Shown: in pieces, positions 50,396 to 57,706 of the stretch
How positions within the stretch are numbered: the stretch's first letter is position 1
Layout: each line of letters opens with the position of its first letter
Source of the DNA: Streptomyces nigra
GTDB lineage: Bacteria; Actinomycetota; Actinomycetes; Streptomycetales; Streptomycetaceae
DNA length: 64,000 nt
Assembly (NCBI RefSeq): GCF_003074055.1
Contig: NZ_CP029043.1
Coordinates: 5,138,501 to 5,202,500, forward strand
Direction of reading: 5' to 3'
The notes under the pieces: generated by a model
Database searches by the model: none
What the model was told of the DNA's origin: nothing
What the model saw: only the letters and a program-made list of their open reading frames with translations
Position numbers and translations under genes: made by a program

Positions 50396-52096
50396 ATGGA
50401 CGCTGACGCCATCGAGGAGGGCCGCCGTCGCTGGCAGGCCCGGTACGACGCCGCGCGCAAGCGCGACGCAGACTTCACCACGCTCTCCGGGGACCCCGTG
50501 GAGCCGGTGTACGGGCCCCGGCCGGGAGACAGGTACGAGGGCTTCGAGCGGATCGGCTGGCCCGGGGAGTACCCCTTCACCCGCGGGCTCTACCCGACCG
50601 GCTACCGAGGGCGGACGTGGACCATCCGGCAGTTCGCCGGGTTCGGCAACGCCGAGCAGACCAACGAGCGCTACAAGATGATCCTCGGCAACGGCGGAGG
50701 CGGTCTCTCCGTCGCCTTCGACATGCCGACCCTCATGGGCCGCGACTCCGACGACCCGCGCTCGCTCGGCGAGGTCGGGCACTGCGGCGTCGCCATCGAC
50801 TCCGCCGCCGACATGGAGGTCCTGTTCAAGGACATCCCGCTGGGCGACGTCACCACGTCCATGACCATCAGCGGGCCCGCCGTGCCCGTCTTCTGCATGT
50901 ACCTCGTGGCCGCCGAGCGCCAGGGCGTCGACCCGGGCGTGCTCAACGGCACCCTGCAGACCGACATCTTCAAGGAGTACATCGCGCAGAAGGAGTGGCT
51001 CTTCCAGCCCGAGCCGCACCTGCGCCTCATCGGCGACCTGATGGAGCACTGCGCCGCCGGCATCCCCGCCTACAAGCCGCTGTCCGTCTCCGGGTACCAC
51101 ATCCGCGAGGCCGGGGCCACGGCCGCGCAGGAGCTGGCGTACACCCTCGCGGACGGCTTCGGCTACGTCGAGCTGGGCCTCAGCCGCGGCCTCGACGTCG
51201 ACGTCTTCGCGCCGGGCCTGTCCTTCTTCTTCGACGCCCATGTCGACTTCTTCGAGGAGATCGCCAAGTTCCGCGCGGCCCGCCGCATCTGGGCGCGCTG
51301 GATGCGGGACGTGTACGGCGCGCAGAGCGAGAAGGCGCAGTGGCTGCGGTTCCACACCCAGACCGCGGGTGTCTCGCTGACCGCGCAGCAGCCGTACAAC
51401 AACGTCGTCCGCACCGCCGTCGAGGCGCTCGCCGCCGTGCTCGGCGGGACCAACTCGCTGCACACCAACGCCCTCGACGAGACCCTCGCGCTGCCCAGCG
51501 AGCAGGCCGCCGAGATCGCGCTGCGCACCCAGCAGGTCCTCATGGAGGAGACCGGCGTCGCCAACGTCGCCGACCCGCTGGGCGGCTCCTGGTACATCGA
51601 GCAGCTCACCGACCGGATCGAGGCCGACGCCGAGAAGATCTTCGACCAGATCAAGGAGCGCGGCCTGCGCGCCCACCCCGACGGCAGGCACCCCATCGGG
51701 CCGATCACCTCCGGCATCCTGCGCGGGATCGAGGACGGCTGGTTCACCGGCGAGATCGCCGAGTCCGCCTTCCAGTACCAGCGCTCCCTGGAGAAGGGCG
51801 ACAAGAAGGTCGTCGGCGTCAACGTCCACACCGGCTCGGTCACCGGCGACCTGGAGATCCTGCGGGTCAGCCACGAGGTGGAGCGCGAGCAGGTGAGGGT
51901 GCTGGCCGCCCGCAAGGCCGCCCGCGACGACGCCGCCGTACGCACCGCGCTGGACGCGATGCTGGACGCCGCCCGCAGCGGCGCCAACATGATCGAGCCG
52001 ATGCTGGACGCCGTGCGCGCCGAGGCCACCCTGGGCGAGATCTGCGACGTCCTGCGCGACGAGTGGGGCGTGTACACGGAGCCGGCGGGCTTCTGA
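50396..52096 (+). CDS. icmA: Isobutyryl-CoA mutase large subunit IcmA
   Basis: IcmA with the small cobalamin-binding subunit IcmB interconverts isobutyryl-CoA and n-butyryl-CoA, linking valine breakdown with polyketide extender supply. The 566-residue protein starts MDADAIEEGRRRWQARYD. Two substrate-specificity residues separate it from methylmalonyl-CoA mutase: Phe80 (TIRQFAGF) and Gln198 (EYIAQKEW), where the latter enzyme has Tyr and Arg. It lacks the C-terminal B12 domain, as IcmA does. ATG 50390 would add two residues. icmB is not in the window. Confidence 0.96.
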   Translation: MDADAIEEGRRRWQARYDAARKRDADFTTLSGDPVEPVYGPRPGDRYEGFERIGWPGEYPFTRGLYPTGYRGRTWTIRQFAGFGNAEQTNERYKMILGNGGGGLSVAFDMPTLMGRDSDDPRSLGEVGHCGVAIDSAADMEVLFKDIPLGDVTTSMTISGPAVPVFCMYLVAAERQGVDPGVLNGTLQTDIFKEYIAQKEWLFQPEPHLRLIGDLMEHCAAGIPAYKPLSVSGYHIREAGATAAQELAYTLADGFGYVELGLSRGLDVDVFAPGLSFFFDAHVDFFEEIAKFRAARRIWARWMRDVYGAQSEKAQWLRFHTQTAGVSLTAQQPYNNVVRTAVEALAAVLGGTNSLHTNALDETLALPSEQAAEIALRTQQVLMEETGVANVADPLGGSWYIEQLTDRIEADAEKIFDQIKERGLRAHPDGRHPIGPITSGILRGIEDGWFTGEIAESAFQYQRSLEKGDKKVVGVNVHTGSVTGDLEILRVSHEVEREQVRVLAARKAARDDAAVRTALDAMLDAARSGANMIEPMLDAVRAEATLGEICDVLRDEWGVYTEPAGF

Positions 52097-52127
52097 GGCC
52101 GGAGTGGAGGGCGGCTCCAGCCGGCGC

Positions 52128-52757
52128 TCAGTCGCCGGCCGCGGCCGCCCCCGCCAGCCCCAGCAGCAGCACCCGGGTGAAGCCACGCACCCACTCCTCG
52201 TCCGCCGGATGCCCGCTCACCAGCGTCCGGTGCACGACGGCCCCCGCCACCATGTCGAAGATGAGGTCGGCCGTCCGGTCCGACTCCGCCGGGTCCGATG
52301 ACGGCGGCAGCTCCCCGCGGCCCTGGGCGCGCGCCCGGCCCTCGAGCACCAACCGCTTCTGCCGGTCCACGATCGAGGTGCGGATACGGTCGCGCAGCGC
52401 CTCGTCCCGGGTCGACTCGGCCACCACCGCCATCAGCCCGCTCTTCGCCTCCGGCCGGGCCAGGATCGCCGCGAACTGCAGCACCACGCCCTCGATGTCG
52501 GCGGCCAGACTGCCCCGGTCGGGCAGGCGCAGCGCGTCGAAGAGCTCGGCGACCGCGTCCACGACCAGTTCGTGCTTGCCGGACCAGCGGCGGTACAGGG
52601 TCGTCTTCGCCACCCCGGCCCGGGTCGCCACATCGCCGAGGGTGAGCTTCGACCAGCCGAGCTCGACCAGCGCCTCCCGGGTGGCCGCCAGGATCGCCGC
52701 GTCCGCGGCGGCGCTGCGCGGGCGTCCCGGGCGGGCGGGAACGGGCTGGCTCTCCAT
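52128..52757 (-). CDS. TetR family transcriptional regulator
   Basis: This 209-residue TetR-type regulator has its DNA-binding part at residues about 15-65 (AADAAILAATREALVELG, TLGDVATRAGVAKTTLYRRW). The ligand domain is unassignable. It is convergent with icmA, 31 bases away, and divergent from the thioredoxin gene, with a perfect palindrome CGCTACGA-C-TCGTAGCG in the space between; this is the best candidate operator. The regulator might act on icmA, but no icmA-type palindrome occurs by its own start. Confidence 0.91.
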   Translation of the reverse strand: MESQPVPARPGRPRSAAADAAILAATREALVELGWSKLTLGDVATRAGVAKTTLYRRWSGKHELVVDAVAELFDALRLPDRGSLAADIEGVVLQFAAILARPEAKSGLMAVVAESTRDEALRDRIRTSIVDRQKRLVLEGRARAQGRGELPPSSDPAESDRTADLIFDMVAGAVVHRTLVSGHPADEEWVRGFTRVLLLGLAGAAAAGD

Positions 52758-52842
52758 GGTTCGACCCTATCCGTGCGGATGTCGTGCGGCCGGTGAGGGA
52801 GATCACGGCCGGGGGGTGTCCAGAGGGTCCCCGATGCCATTA

Positions 52843-52859
52843 CGCTACGACTCGTAGCG
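52843..52859. promoter_or_regulatory. 17-bp palindrome upstream of the TetR gene
   Basis: CGCTACGA (52843-52850), a central C, and TCGTAGCG (52852-52859) form a perfect inverted repeat, 86 bases before the TetR start and 156 before the thioredoxin gene. The size and symmetry fit a TetR operator. A TTGA/CCACGC tandem repeat follows at 52866-52920. Confidence 0.6.
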
Positions 52860-52865
52860 AAAGCG

Positions 52866-52920
52866 ATGACCACGCTTGAACCACGCACCAGGCTTGACCA
52901 CGCACCACGCCTGACCACGC
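52866..52920. repeat. Short tandem repeat, about 3 copies of 18 bp
   Basis: Units at 52876-52893 and 52894-52911, of the type TTGACCACGCACCACGCC, are followed and preceded by partial copies containing GACCACGC. It lies between the palindrome and the thioredoxin gene. No function is evident. Confidence 0.65.
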
Positions 52921-53014
52921 TGACGCGGGTGGGGACCCGCGTCGAACCACACCGGCCCGGGCCGGTTTTCACACCGCTTTTCACAGGGCGCGCCGAACGG
53001 GGGAGGATAGACGC

Positions 53015-53989
53015 ATGCAGCCACGGAACATGTCCATGAGCGGGGTCGTCGACCTCGCCGCGGTGAAGGCGGCCCAGGAGGCCAAGGCGAAGGCGGAGCA
53101 GGCGCGAGCCGAGGCCGCCCGGCAGGGCGGGCCGGGAGCCGTGTCACCCGCCGACCTCGTCATCGACGTGGACGAGGCGGGCTTCGAGCGCGACGTCCTC
53201 CAGCGCTCCGCCGAGGTACCGGTCGTCATCGACTTCTGGGCCGAGTGGTGCGAGCCGTGCAAGCAGCTGAGCCCGCTCCTGGAGCGGCTCACCGTCGAGT
53301 ACAACGGCCGCCTCCTCCTCGCCAAGATCGACGTCGACGCCAACCAGATGCTGATGCAGCAGTTCGGGGTGCAGGGCATCCCGGCCGTCTTCGCGGTCGT
53401 CGCCGGCCAGGCGCTGCCGCTCTTCCAGGGCGCGGCCGGCGAGGCACAGATCCGCCAGACGCTGGACCAGCTCGTCGCGGTGGCCGAGCAGCGCTTCGGG
53501 CTCACCGGCCTCGCCGTCGACCCCGACGCCGAGCCGGGCGGCGTCCAGGCCGCCCCCGAGGTGCCCGCCGGTCCGTACGACGCCCAGCTCGAGGCCGCCG
53601 TACAGGCCCTGGACGCGGGCGATCTGGCCGGTGCCGTCCAGGCCTACAAGAACGTCCTGGCCGACGACCCGGCGAACAGCGAGGCCAAGCTGGGCCTCGC
53701 GCAGGCCGAACTGCTCCAGCGGGTGCAGGGCCTCGACCCGCAGCAGGTGCGCAAGGACGCCGCCGACCGGCCCGGCGATGTGCAGGCGCAGATCGCCGCC
53801 GCCGACCTCGACCTGGTCGGCGGTCACGTCGAGGACGCCTTCGGCCGGCTCATCGAGACGGTCGGGCGCACGGCGGGCGACGACCGGGACGCCGTACGGC
53901 TGCGGCTGCTGGAGCTGTTCGAGGTCGTCGGCGCCGACGATCCTCGGGTGGCGGCGGCGCGCAGGGCGCTGGCGCGGGCGCTGTTCTAG
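53015..53989 (+). CDS. Thioredoxin/TPR fusion protein, CnoX (YbbN)-like
   Basis: This 324-residue protein has a charged N-terminal stretch, a thioredoxin domain (about 45-155) with the active site W78-C79-E80-P81-C82, and C-terminal TPR-like helices (about 190-320). The layout is that of CnoX/YbbN chaperedoxins, which protect proteins under stress; here both active-site Cys are present, unlike the E. coli protein. ATG 53015 is preceded by GGGGGAGG. It is divergent from the TetR gene and followed by a 664-base gap. Confidence 0.92.
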   Translation: MQPRNMSMSGVVDLAAVKAAQEAKAKAEQARAEAARQGGPGAVSPADLVIDVDEAGFERDVLQRSAEVPVVIDFWAEWCEPCKQLSPLLERLTVEYNGRLLLAKIDVDANQMLMQQFGVQGIPAVFAVVAGQALPLFQGAAGEAQIRQTLDQLVAVAEQRFGLTGLAVDPDAEPGGVQAAPEVPAGPYDAQLEAAVQALDAGDLAGAVQAYKNVLADDPANSEAKLGLAQAELLQRVQGLDPQQVRKDAADRPGDVQAQIAAADLDLVGGHVEDAFGRLIETVGRTAGDDRDAVRLRLLELFEVVGADDPRVAAARRALARALF

Positions 53990-54126
53990 GCGCTCCGCGA
54001 CCGGGGCGAGGGGCCGGTTCCGACCGGTCGTCGATCGCTCTGCGCCGTGTTGCGGAAGTGAAGGGATTGGCCGACAGAGCATCCAGGCGGCCGCGCTTTG
54101 CCAAATCTTGGTAATCGCGGCCGCCG

Positions 54127-54139
54127 TTACTGCGGGTAA
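54127..54139. promoter_or_regulatory. TTAC-N5-GTAA site 1 in the intergenic region
   Basis: TTAC (54127-54130) and GTAA (54136-54139) flank TGCGG. The arrangement resembles the palindrome at 54255-54270, 128 bp downstream. It lies in the 664-base stretch (53990-54653) between the thioredoxin gene and the DUF6230 operon, where I see no convincing gene. Confidence 0.4.
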
Positions 54140-54254
54140 GTCGCAGGCGTCGTTCTGTCGGCTTTCGTCTGTCCATTCTTGGATTTGTCCGGTCGTCCGG
54201 GGCCACCCTGTGTCGTCGACCGAGACCGGCGGGTCGTTGTTCGGTTATCCCGCC

Positions 54255-54270
54255 GTTACTACCCAGTAAC
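54255..54270. promoter_or_regulatory. Palindrome GTTACT-ACCC-AGTAAC
   Basis: The six-base arms GTTACT (54255-54260) and AGTAAC (54265-54270) form a perfect inverted repeat around ACCC. It is AT-richer than its surroundings and similar to the site at 54127. It could bind a regulator of the DUF6230 operon or mark a promoter about 380 bases upstream of it. Confidence 0.5.
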
Positions 54271-54380
54271 GAGGCCCCTTGTGCGGGCGGCGAGAATGCA
54301 CCACGATCGGCCACGCTCGGTCCTGTTCCCTACCCCCGACAGCCGGTCGGGTCGCGGGAGTTCCTGGGTCCCCACCGAGC

Positions 54381-54407
54381 AGAGCCGGCGGCAGTGGCGC
54401 CGGCTCT
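54381..54407 (+). terminator. Hairpin before the DUF6230 operon
   Basis: A perfect 10-bp stem (AGAGCCGGCG at 54381-54390 with CGCCGGCTCT at 54398-54407) closes a 7-base loop; TGGGCAGGGGGGTCTT follows. It could end the thioredoxin transcript or be part of a 5' leader of the next operon. Confidence 0.5.
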
Positions 54408-54653
54408 TGGGCAGGGGGGTCTTCACCCGTTCGGTGAAGCCTGTCCAGCAAGGTTGTGCGTGATGCGTGTCAGGCGCGACCAGTGGTTGTCGCTCGGGGG
54501 TGATCGCCGGTGATTCGGGCGCGGTTCTCGCGCCACCGAGCGCGGGCGCTCTCCTTCCCGAGGACGTAGCACTTCTCCCATCCCTGCCCGGCTGAGCCGT
54601 CGAGCCGACAGTGGCAGCCAGGGCCGGAGATGTACGTCCGAGAAGGAGGAAAT

Positions 54654-55292
54654 ATGGAGTCCCAGGTGCGTGGCGGGACCAGATGGAAGCGGTTCGCTGT
54701 GGTCATGGTGCCCAGCGTCGCCGCCACGGCAGCGATAGGTGTCGCCCTCGCGCAGGGCGCTCTGGCAGCGTCGTTCAGCGTTTCGGGTCAGTCGTTCAAG
54801 GTGACGACGGACAAGCTCACCGGTACTGGTTTCTCGCAGTACGGCGCTCTTGACGAGGGTTACACGCTCTCCGGCAAGAAGACGGTTCACCCCGTCGCCG
54901 TCTCGGCGTTCACGAACGCCACGATCAACAACCTGTGCCAGTCGGTCGTCACCCCGGACCTGCCGTTCGTCGGTGACGTGAGCCTGGTCCTGCGGGCCGG
55001 CACCGACCCGAAGAAGCCGGTCGAGGCGAAGAACCTCTACATCGACGTCGCCGACCTGAAGGCCGACGCCGAGTTCACGAACATCGACATCGGTGTGGCT
55101 GCCAAGGACGCCAACAAGGGTCCGGGCATGAAGGGCGGCGGCGAGCAGGCCAACCCGTACGGGTTCGCCCAGCAGGCCGAGAAGGCCGTCCTCACGGACG
55201 TGAAGCAGACGGCGTGGGCGACCACCGCCGGAACCTTCAAGCTCAGCGGCCTGAAGATGTCGCTGTCGACGGACGGCGCGGAGTGCTACTGA
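54654..55292 (+). CDS. DUF6230 family exported protein
   Basis: This 212-residue protein starts MESQVRGGTRWKRFAVVMVP and has a signal-like hydrophobic segment (about 13-38) ending ALAASF. The rest is a beta-rich domain conserved in actinobacteria as DUF6230, sometimes mislabelled cholesterol esterase; no esterase triad motif is visible. GAAGGAGGAAAT precedes the ATG, one of the strongest ribosome binding sites in the window, suggesting high expression. It is the first gene of a conserved trio with DUF6114 and a secreted acidic protein. Confidence 0.87.
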   Translation: MESQVRGGTRWKRFAVVMVPSVAATAAIGVALAQGALAASFSVSGQSFKVTTDKLTGTGFSQYGALDEGYTLSGKKTVHPVAVSAFTNATINNLCQSVVTPDLPFVGDVSLVLRAGTDPKKPVEAKNLYIDVADLKADAEFTNIDIGVAAKDANKGPGMKGGGEQANPYGFAQQAEKAVLTDVKQTAWATTAGTFKLSGLKMSLSTDGAECY

Positions 55293-55428
55293 GCACTCTC
55301 TGACGGGCGGGGGAGCCGGTGGCACCCCCGCCCGTGCACTCTCCACCCGTCTGCCGCGCAGGCGGGCGGGCCAACGACTCACCCTCGCTTCACCACCACA
55401 GCAACGCCGCACCAGGGAGCTGTTTTCC

Positions 55429-56001
55429 ATGAGCGCCGAGACTCCTGCCGTTCCCGGCACCGATGAGCACTACCTCCGGGTCGCCAGGCGGAAGTTCCGC
55501 GCCTGGCGGGGCACCAGGCCGTTCTGGGCAGGTCTGTTCATCATGCTCGGCGGCCTCCCGATCGCGTACTTCCCGTACGCCAACCTGCAGATCGGGCACC
55601 TGACGCTGGCGATGGCCACGACGGCGGGCGCCGGATCGCTGATCATCGGTGTGCTGCTTGTCGTCCTGGGCATCAGCCTCTGGTTCCAGAAGCACGTGCG
55701 TGTCTTCGCGGGCATCGCGGCGATCCTGCTGGGCCTGGTCTCCATTCCCGTGTCCAACCTCGGTGGCTTCCTCATCGGCTTCCTCCTCGCCCTGATCGGC
55801 GGAGCGATGGCCGTGTCCTGGGCGCCCGGGAAGGACGAGGACGCGCAGCCCGCGCAGGCCGGCACGACGAGTGAGGGGTCCGCACCGGAAGGTGCCGCGG
55901 ACTCCGACACCACCGCCCTGAAGCCCGTGGTGGGCGAGTCGAACGATCTGTCAGGAACGAGCCCGGCGAACGGGGCGAACGGGAGGCACAGTGCCGGCTG
56001 A
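55429..56001 (+). CDS. DUF6114 family membrane protein
   Basis: This 190-residue protein has an N-terminal cytosolic stretch, then four hydrophobic segments (about 32-50, 56-80, 86-108 and 110-132), and a Ser/Ala/Asp-rich tail. It is a DUF6114 protein, usually encoded after DUF6230; its function is unknown. GGGAGCTG precedes the ATG. The stop overlaps the next start by 11 bases. Together the trio may form an envelope-associated complex; this is inference. Confidence 0.87.
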   Translation: MSAETPAVPGTDEHYLRVARRKFRAWRGTRPFWAGLFIMLGGLPIAYFPYANLQIGHLTLAMATTAGAGSLIIGVLLVVLGISLWFQKHVRVFAGIAAILLGLVSIPVSNLGGFLIGFLLALIGGAMAVSWAPGKDEDAQPAQAGTTSEGSAPEGAADSDTTALKPVVGESNDLSGTSPANGANGRHSAG

Positions 56002-57340
56002 CGAGGTGACCCACGGGACTGAGGTGGACACGTCCCGTGTGAGAACCGGGCCGCGACACGCGGCGCCCAAGAAGCCGCTGTTCACCAGATTCCAGATGCC
56101 CGCGGGCAAGGCGATAGCCCTGGCGGCGATGCCGACTGCGGTCCTGATGGGCATGGGCTTCACGCCCACGCTCGCGCAGGCCGACAGCGACAACGCCACC
56201 AAGCCCATGGCCAACAGCCTGACGGCCGACGAGTACAAGGACTGTGTGGCCGCGCTGGAGGACGATGCCGACGCCTCGGCGTCCCCGTCCCCGAGCGCCA
56301 GCGCGTCGGCCGACGAGGAGGAGACGGCGAAGCCGGACCCCTCGGACTCCGGCTCCGACAGCTCCTCGGACTCCGGCTCCTCGGACTCCTCGCAGTCCGC
56401 GGGCGGTTCGTCCTCGTCGGATTCAGGTTCCGACGACGCCGAGCCCGCGCCGAAGCCGTCGGAGAGCAAGACCGGGGAGGCCCCGTCCGCCGAGACGGCC
56501 ACGCCGTCCCCGTCGCCCTCCCAGAGCGGCGGCAACCTGCTGGAGAACATCGGCGACGCCATCGAGGGCATCTTCACGGGCGGTGCGAAGGGCGACGAGA
56601 GCGCGAGCCCCACGCCGTCGCCCTCGGCGAGCGCCACCGAGGAGGCGTCGTCCGGCGAGGAGCCCTCCGCCAAGGAGTCCTCCGCGGCGTCCGACCCGGT
56701 GAAGGAGACCACCGACAAGGTCACCGACACGGCGGGGAAGGCCGTCGAGGACGCCGGTGACAAGGCGTCCGACGCGGCGAAGGACACCTCCGACGCGGTG
56801 AAGGAGGCGGCCGACGAGGTCACCGCCACGCCGAGCCCGTCCGAGAGCGCCGGCGTCGACCCGGATGACTGTCCGGTCGCCACCGACGACGAGGGCGGCG
56901 TCGACAACACCGTGCCGCTGCCCGACGACCCGTGGTACCTCAACGCCAGCTCGCTGCTGCTCAAGGGTGCCGACTACCAGGGCATCGTCGAGGTGAAGAC
57001 GGCCAGCGGCAAGAAGAAGAAGGTGCTGAAGTACGTCATCTCCGACGGCACCGACATCGGTGACCTGCACCAGACGGTGAACGACAAGCAGTCCGGCAAG
57101 ACCTACCACGTGCAGGCGGCCAAGGGCTCGACGTCGACCATCCGCGGTGGCAAGACGGTGATGTACACGGAGAGCATCTCCGGCAACCTGCTCGGGCTGA
57201 TCCCGGTCACCTTCGACCCGGACAACCCGCCGCCGCTGAACATCCCCCTGATCTACTTCACCAAGGTCAAGGTCACGCAGGCCGCCCAGTTCGGCGGCAC
57301 CCTGCATGTGCCGGGGCTGCACAACTTCACGACCGACTGA
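55991..57340 (+). CDS. Exported protein with long acidic Ser/Glu/Pro linker
   Basis: This 449-residue protein begins VPADEVTHGTEVDTSRVRTG, a long N-region followed by a hydrophobic segment (about 36-58, GKAIALAAMPTAVLMGMGF) and an AQA cleavage-like site. Residues about 85-295 are low complexity, rich in Ser, Asp, Glu, Ala and Pro with helical KETTDKVTDTAGKAVEDAG repeats. The C-terminal ~150 residues (DDPWYLNASSLLLKGADYQG) look folded and beta-rich. Homologues are sometimes called hydrogenase expression protein HypF, but no HypF motif is present. GTG 55991 overlaps DUF6114. Confidence 0.83.
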   Translation: MPADEVTHGTEVDTSRVRTGPRHAAPKKPLFTRFQMPAGKAIALAAMPTAVLMGMGFTPTLAQADSDNATKPMANSLTADEYKDCVAALEDDADASASPSPSASASADEEETAKPDPSDSGSDSSSDSGSSDSSQSAGGSSSSDSGSDDAEPAPKPSESKTGEAPSAETATPSPSPSQSGGNLLENIGDAIEGIFTGGAKGDESASPTPSPSASATEEASSGEEPSAKESSAASDPVKETTDKVTDTAGKAVEDAGDKASDAAKDTSDAVKEAADEVTATPSPSESAGVDPDDCPVATDDEGGVDNTVPLPDDPWYLNASSLLLKGADYQGIVEVKTASGKKKKVLKYVISDGTDIGDLHQTVNDKQSGKTYHVQAAKGSTSTIRGGKTVMYTESISGNLLGLIPVTFDPDNPPPLNIPLIYFTKVKVTQAAQFGGTLHVPGLHNFTTD

Positions 57341-57392
57341 GCCGGGCGTCACCGCGACGCCGACACGAGCCCGTTCGGGAGCCGCACAGCGG

Positions 57393-57428
57393 CTGTGGCC
57401 CGGTCCTCATCCGAGGGCCGGGCCACAG
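57393..57428 (+). terminator. Terminator after the DUF6230-DUF6114 operon
   Basis: An 11-bp perfect stem (CTGTGGCCCGG at 57393-57403 with CCGGGCCACAG at 57418-57428) encloses a 14-base loop with a further CCTC/GAGG pairing. It lies 52 bases after the last stop. The next 278 bases before the toxin gene (57429-57706) hold a possible -10 TACAGT (near 57503) and no gene that I can support. Confidence 0.75.
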
Positions 57429-57706
57429 ACGTGTTCCGGCTTCGCGTCACTCTTCCTTCACTCTGCCTCCCCTGTCCCTCCCTCAAATCGACTGACTTTG
57501 GGTACAGTTGAGCTGCACGTGTTCCGAACATGACCACATTCGGGCCGTGTACGACCGACTGCGACCGGGGGAACTGCGTCGTCGACGGGGGAACACAGGG
57601 GGAAGCGCACGTCTGTCGTGCCCGCATGACCTCTCATCGCCTTCTCGCGCCCCATCTGTGAACGCCCGCCCCTGGTTGCCCTCCGCACCCAGGAAGGGAT
57701 GCCCCC

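Noticed and set aside
50396..52096. Methylmalonyl-CoA mutase as the identity of the mutase gene.
   Set aside because: Phe80 and Gln198 replace the Tyr and Arg of that enzyme, and the C-terminal B12 domain is absent, which fits IcmA.
54179..54463. A 94-codon plus-strand frame in the gap before the DUF6230 gene.
   Set aside because: It has no ribosome binding site, an Arg-rich random composition, and overlaps the palindrome and hairpin of the regulatory region.
54654..55292. Cholesterol esterase, a label used for DUF6230 proteins.
   Set aside because: No GxSxG nucleophile or catalytic triad is visible in the 212 residues.
55991..57340. Hydrogenase expression protein HypF, a common label for this gene.
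   Set aside because: The protein has an export signal and a low-complexity linker, and lacks acylphosphatase, zinc-finger and carbamoyltransferase motifs.
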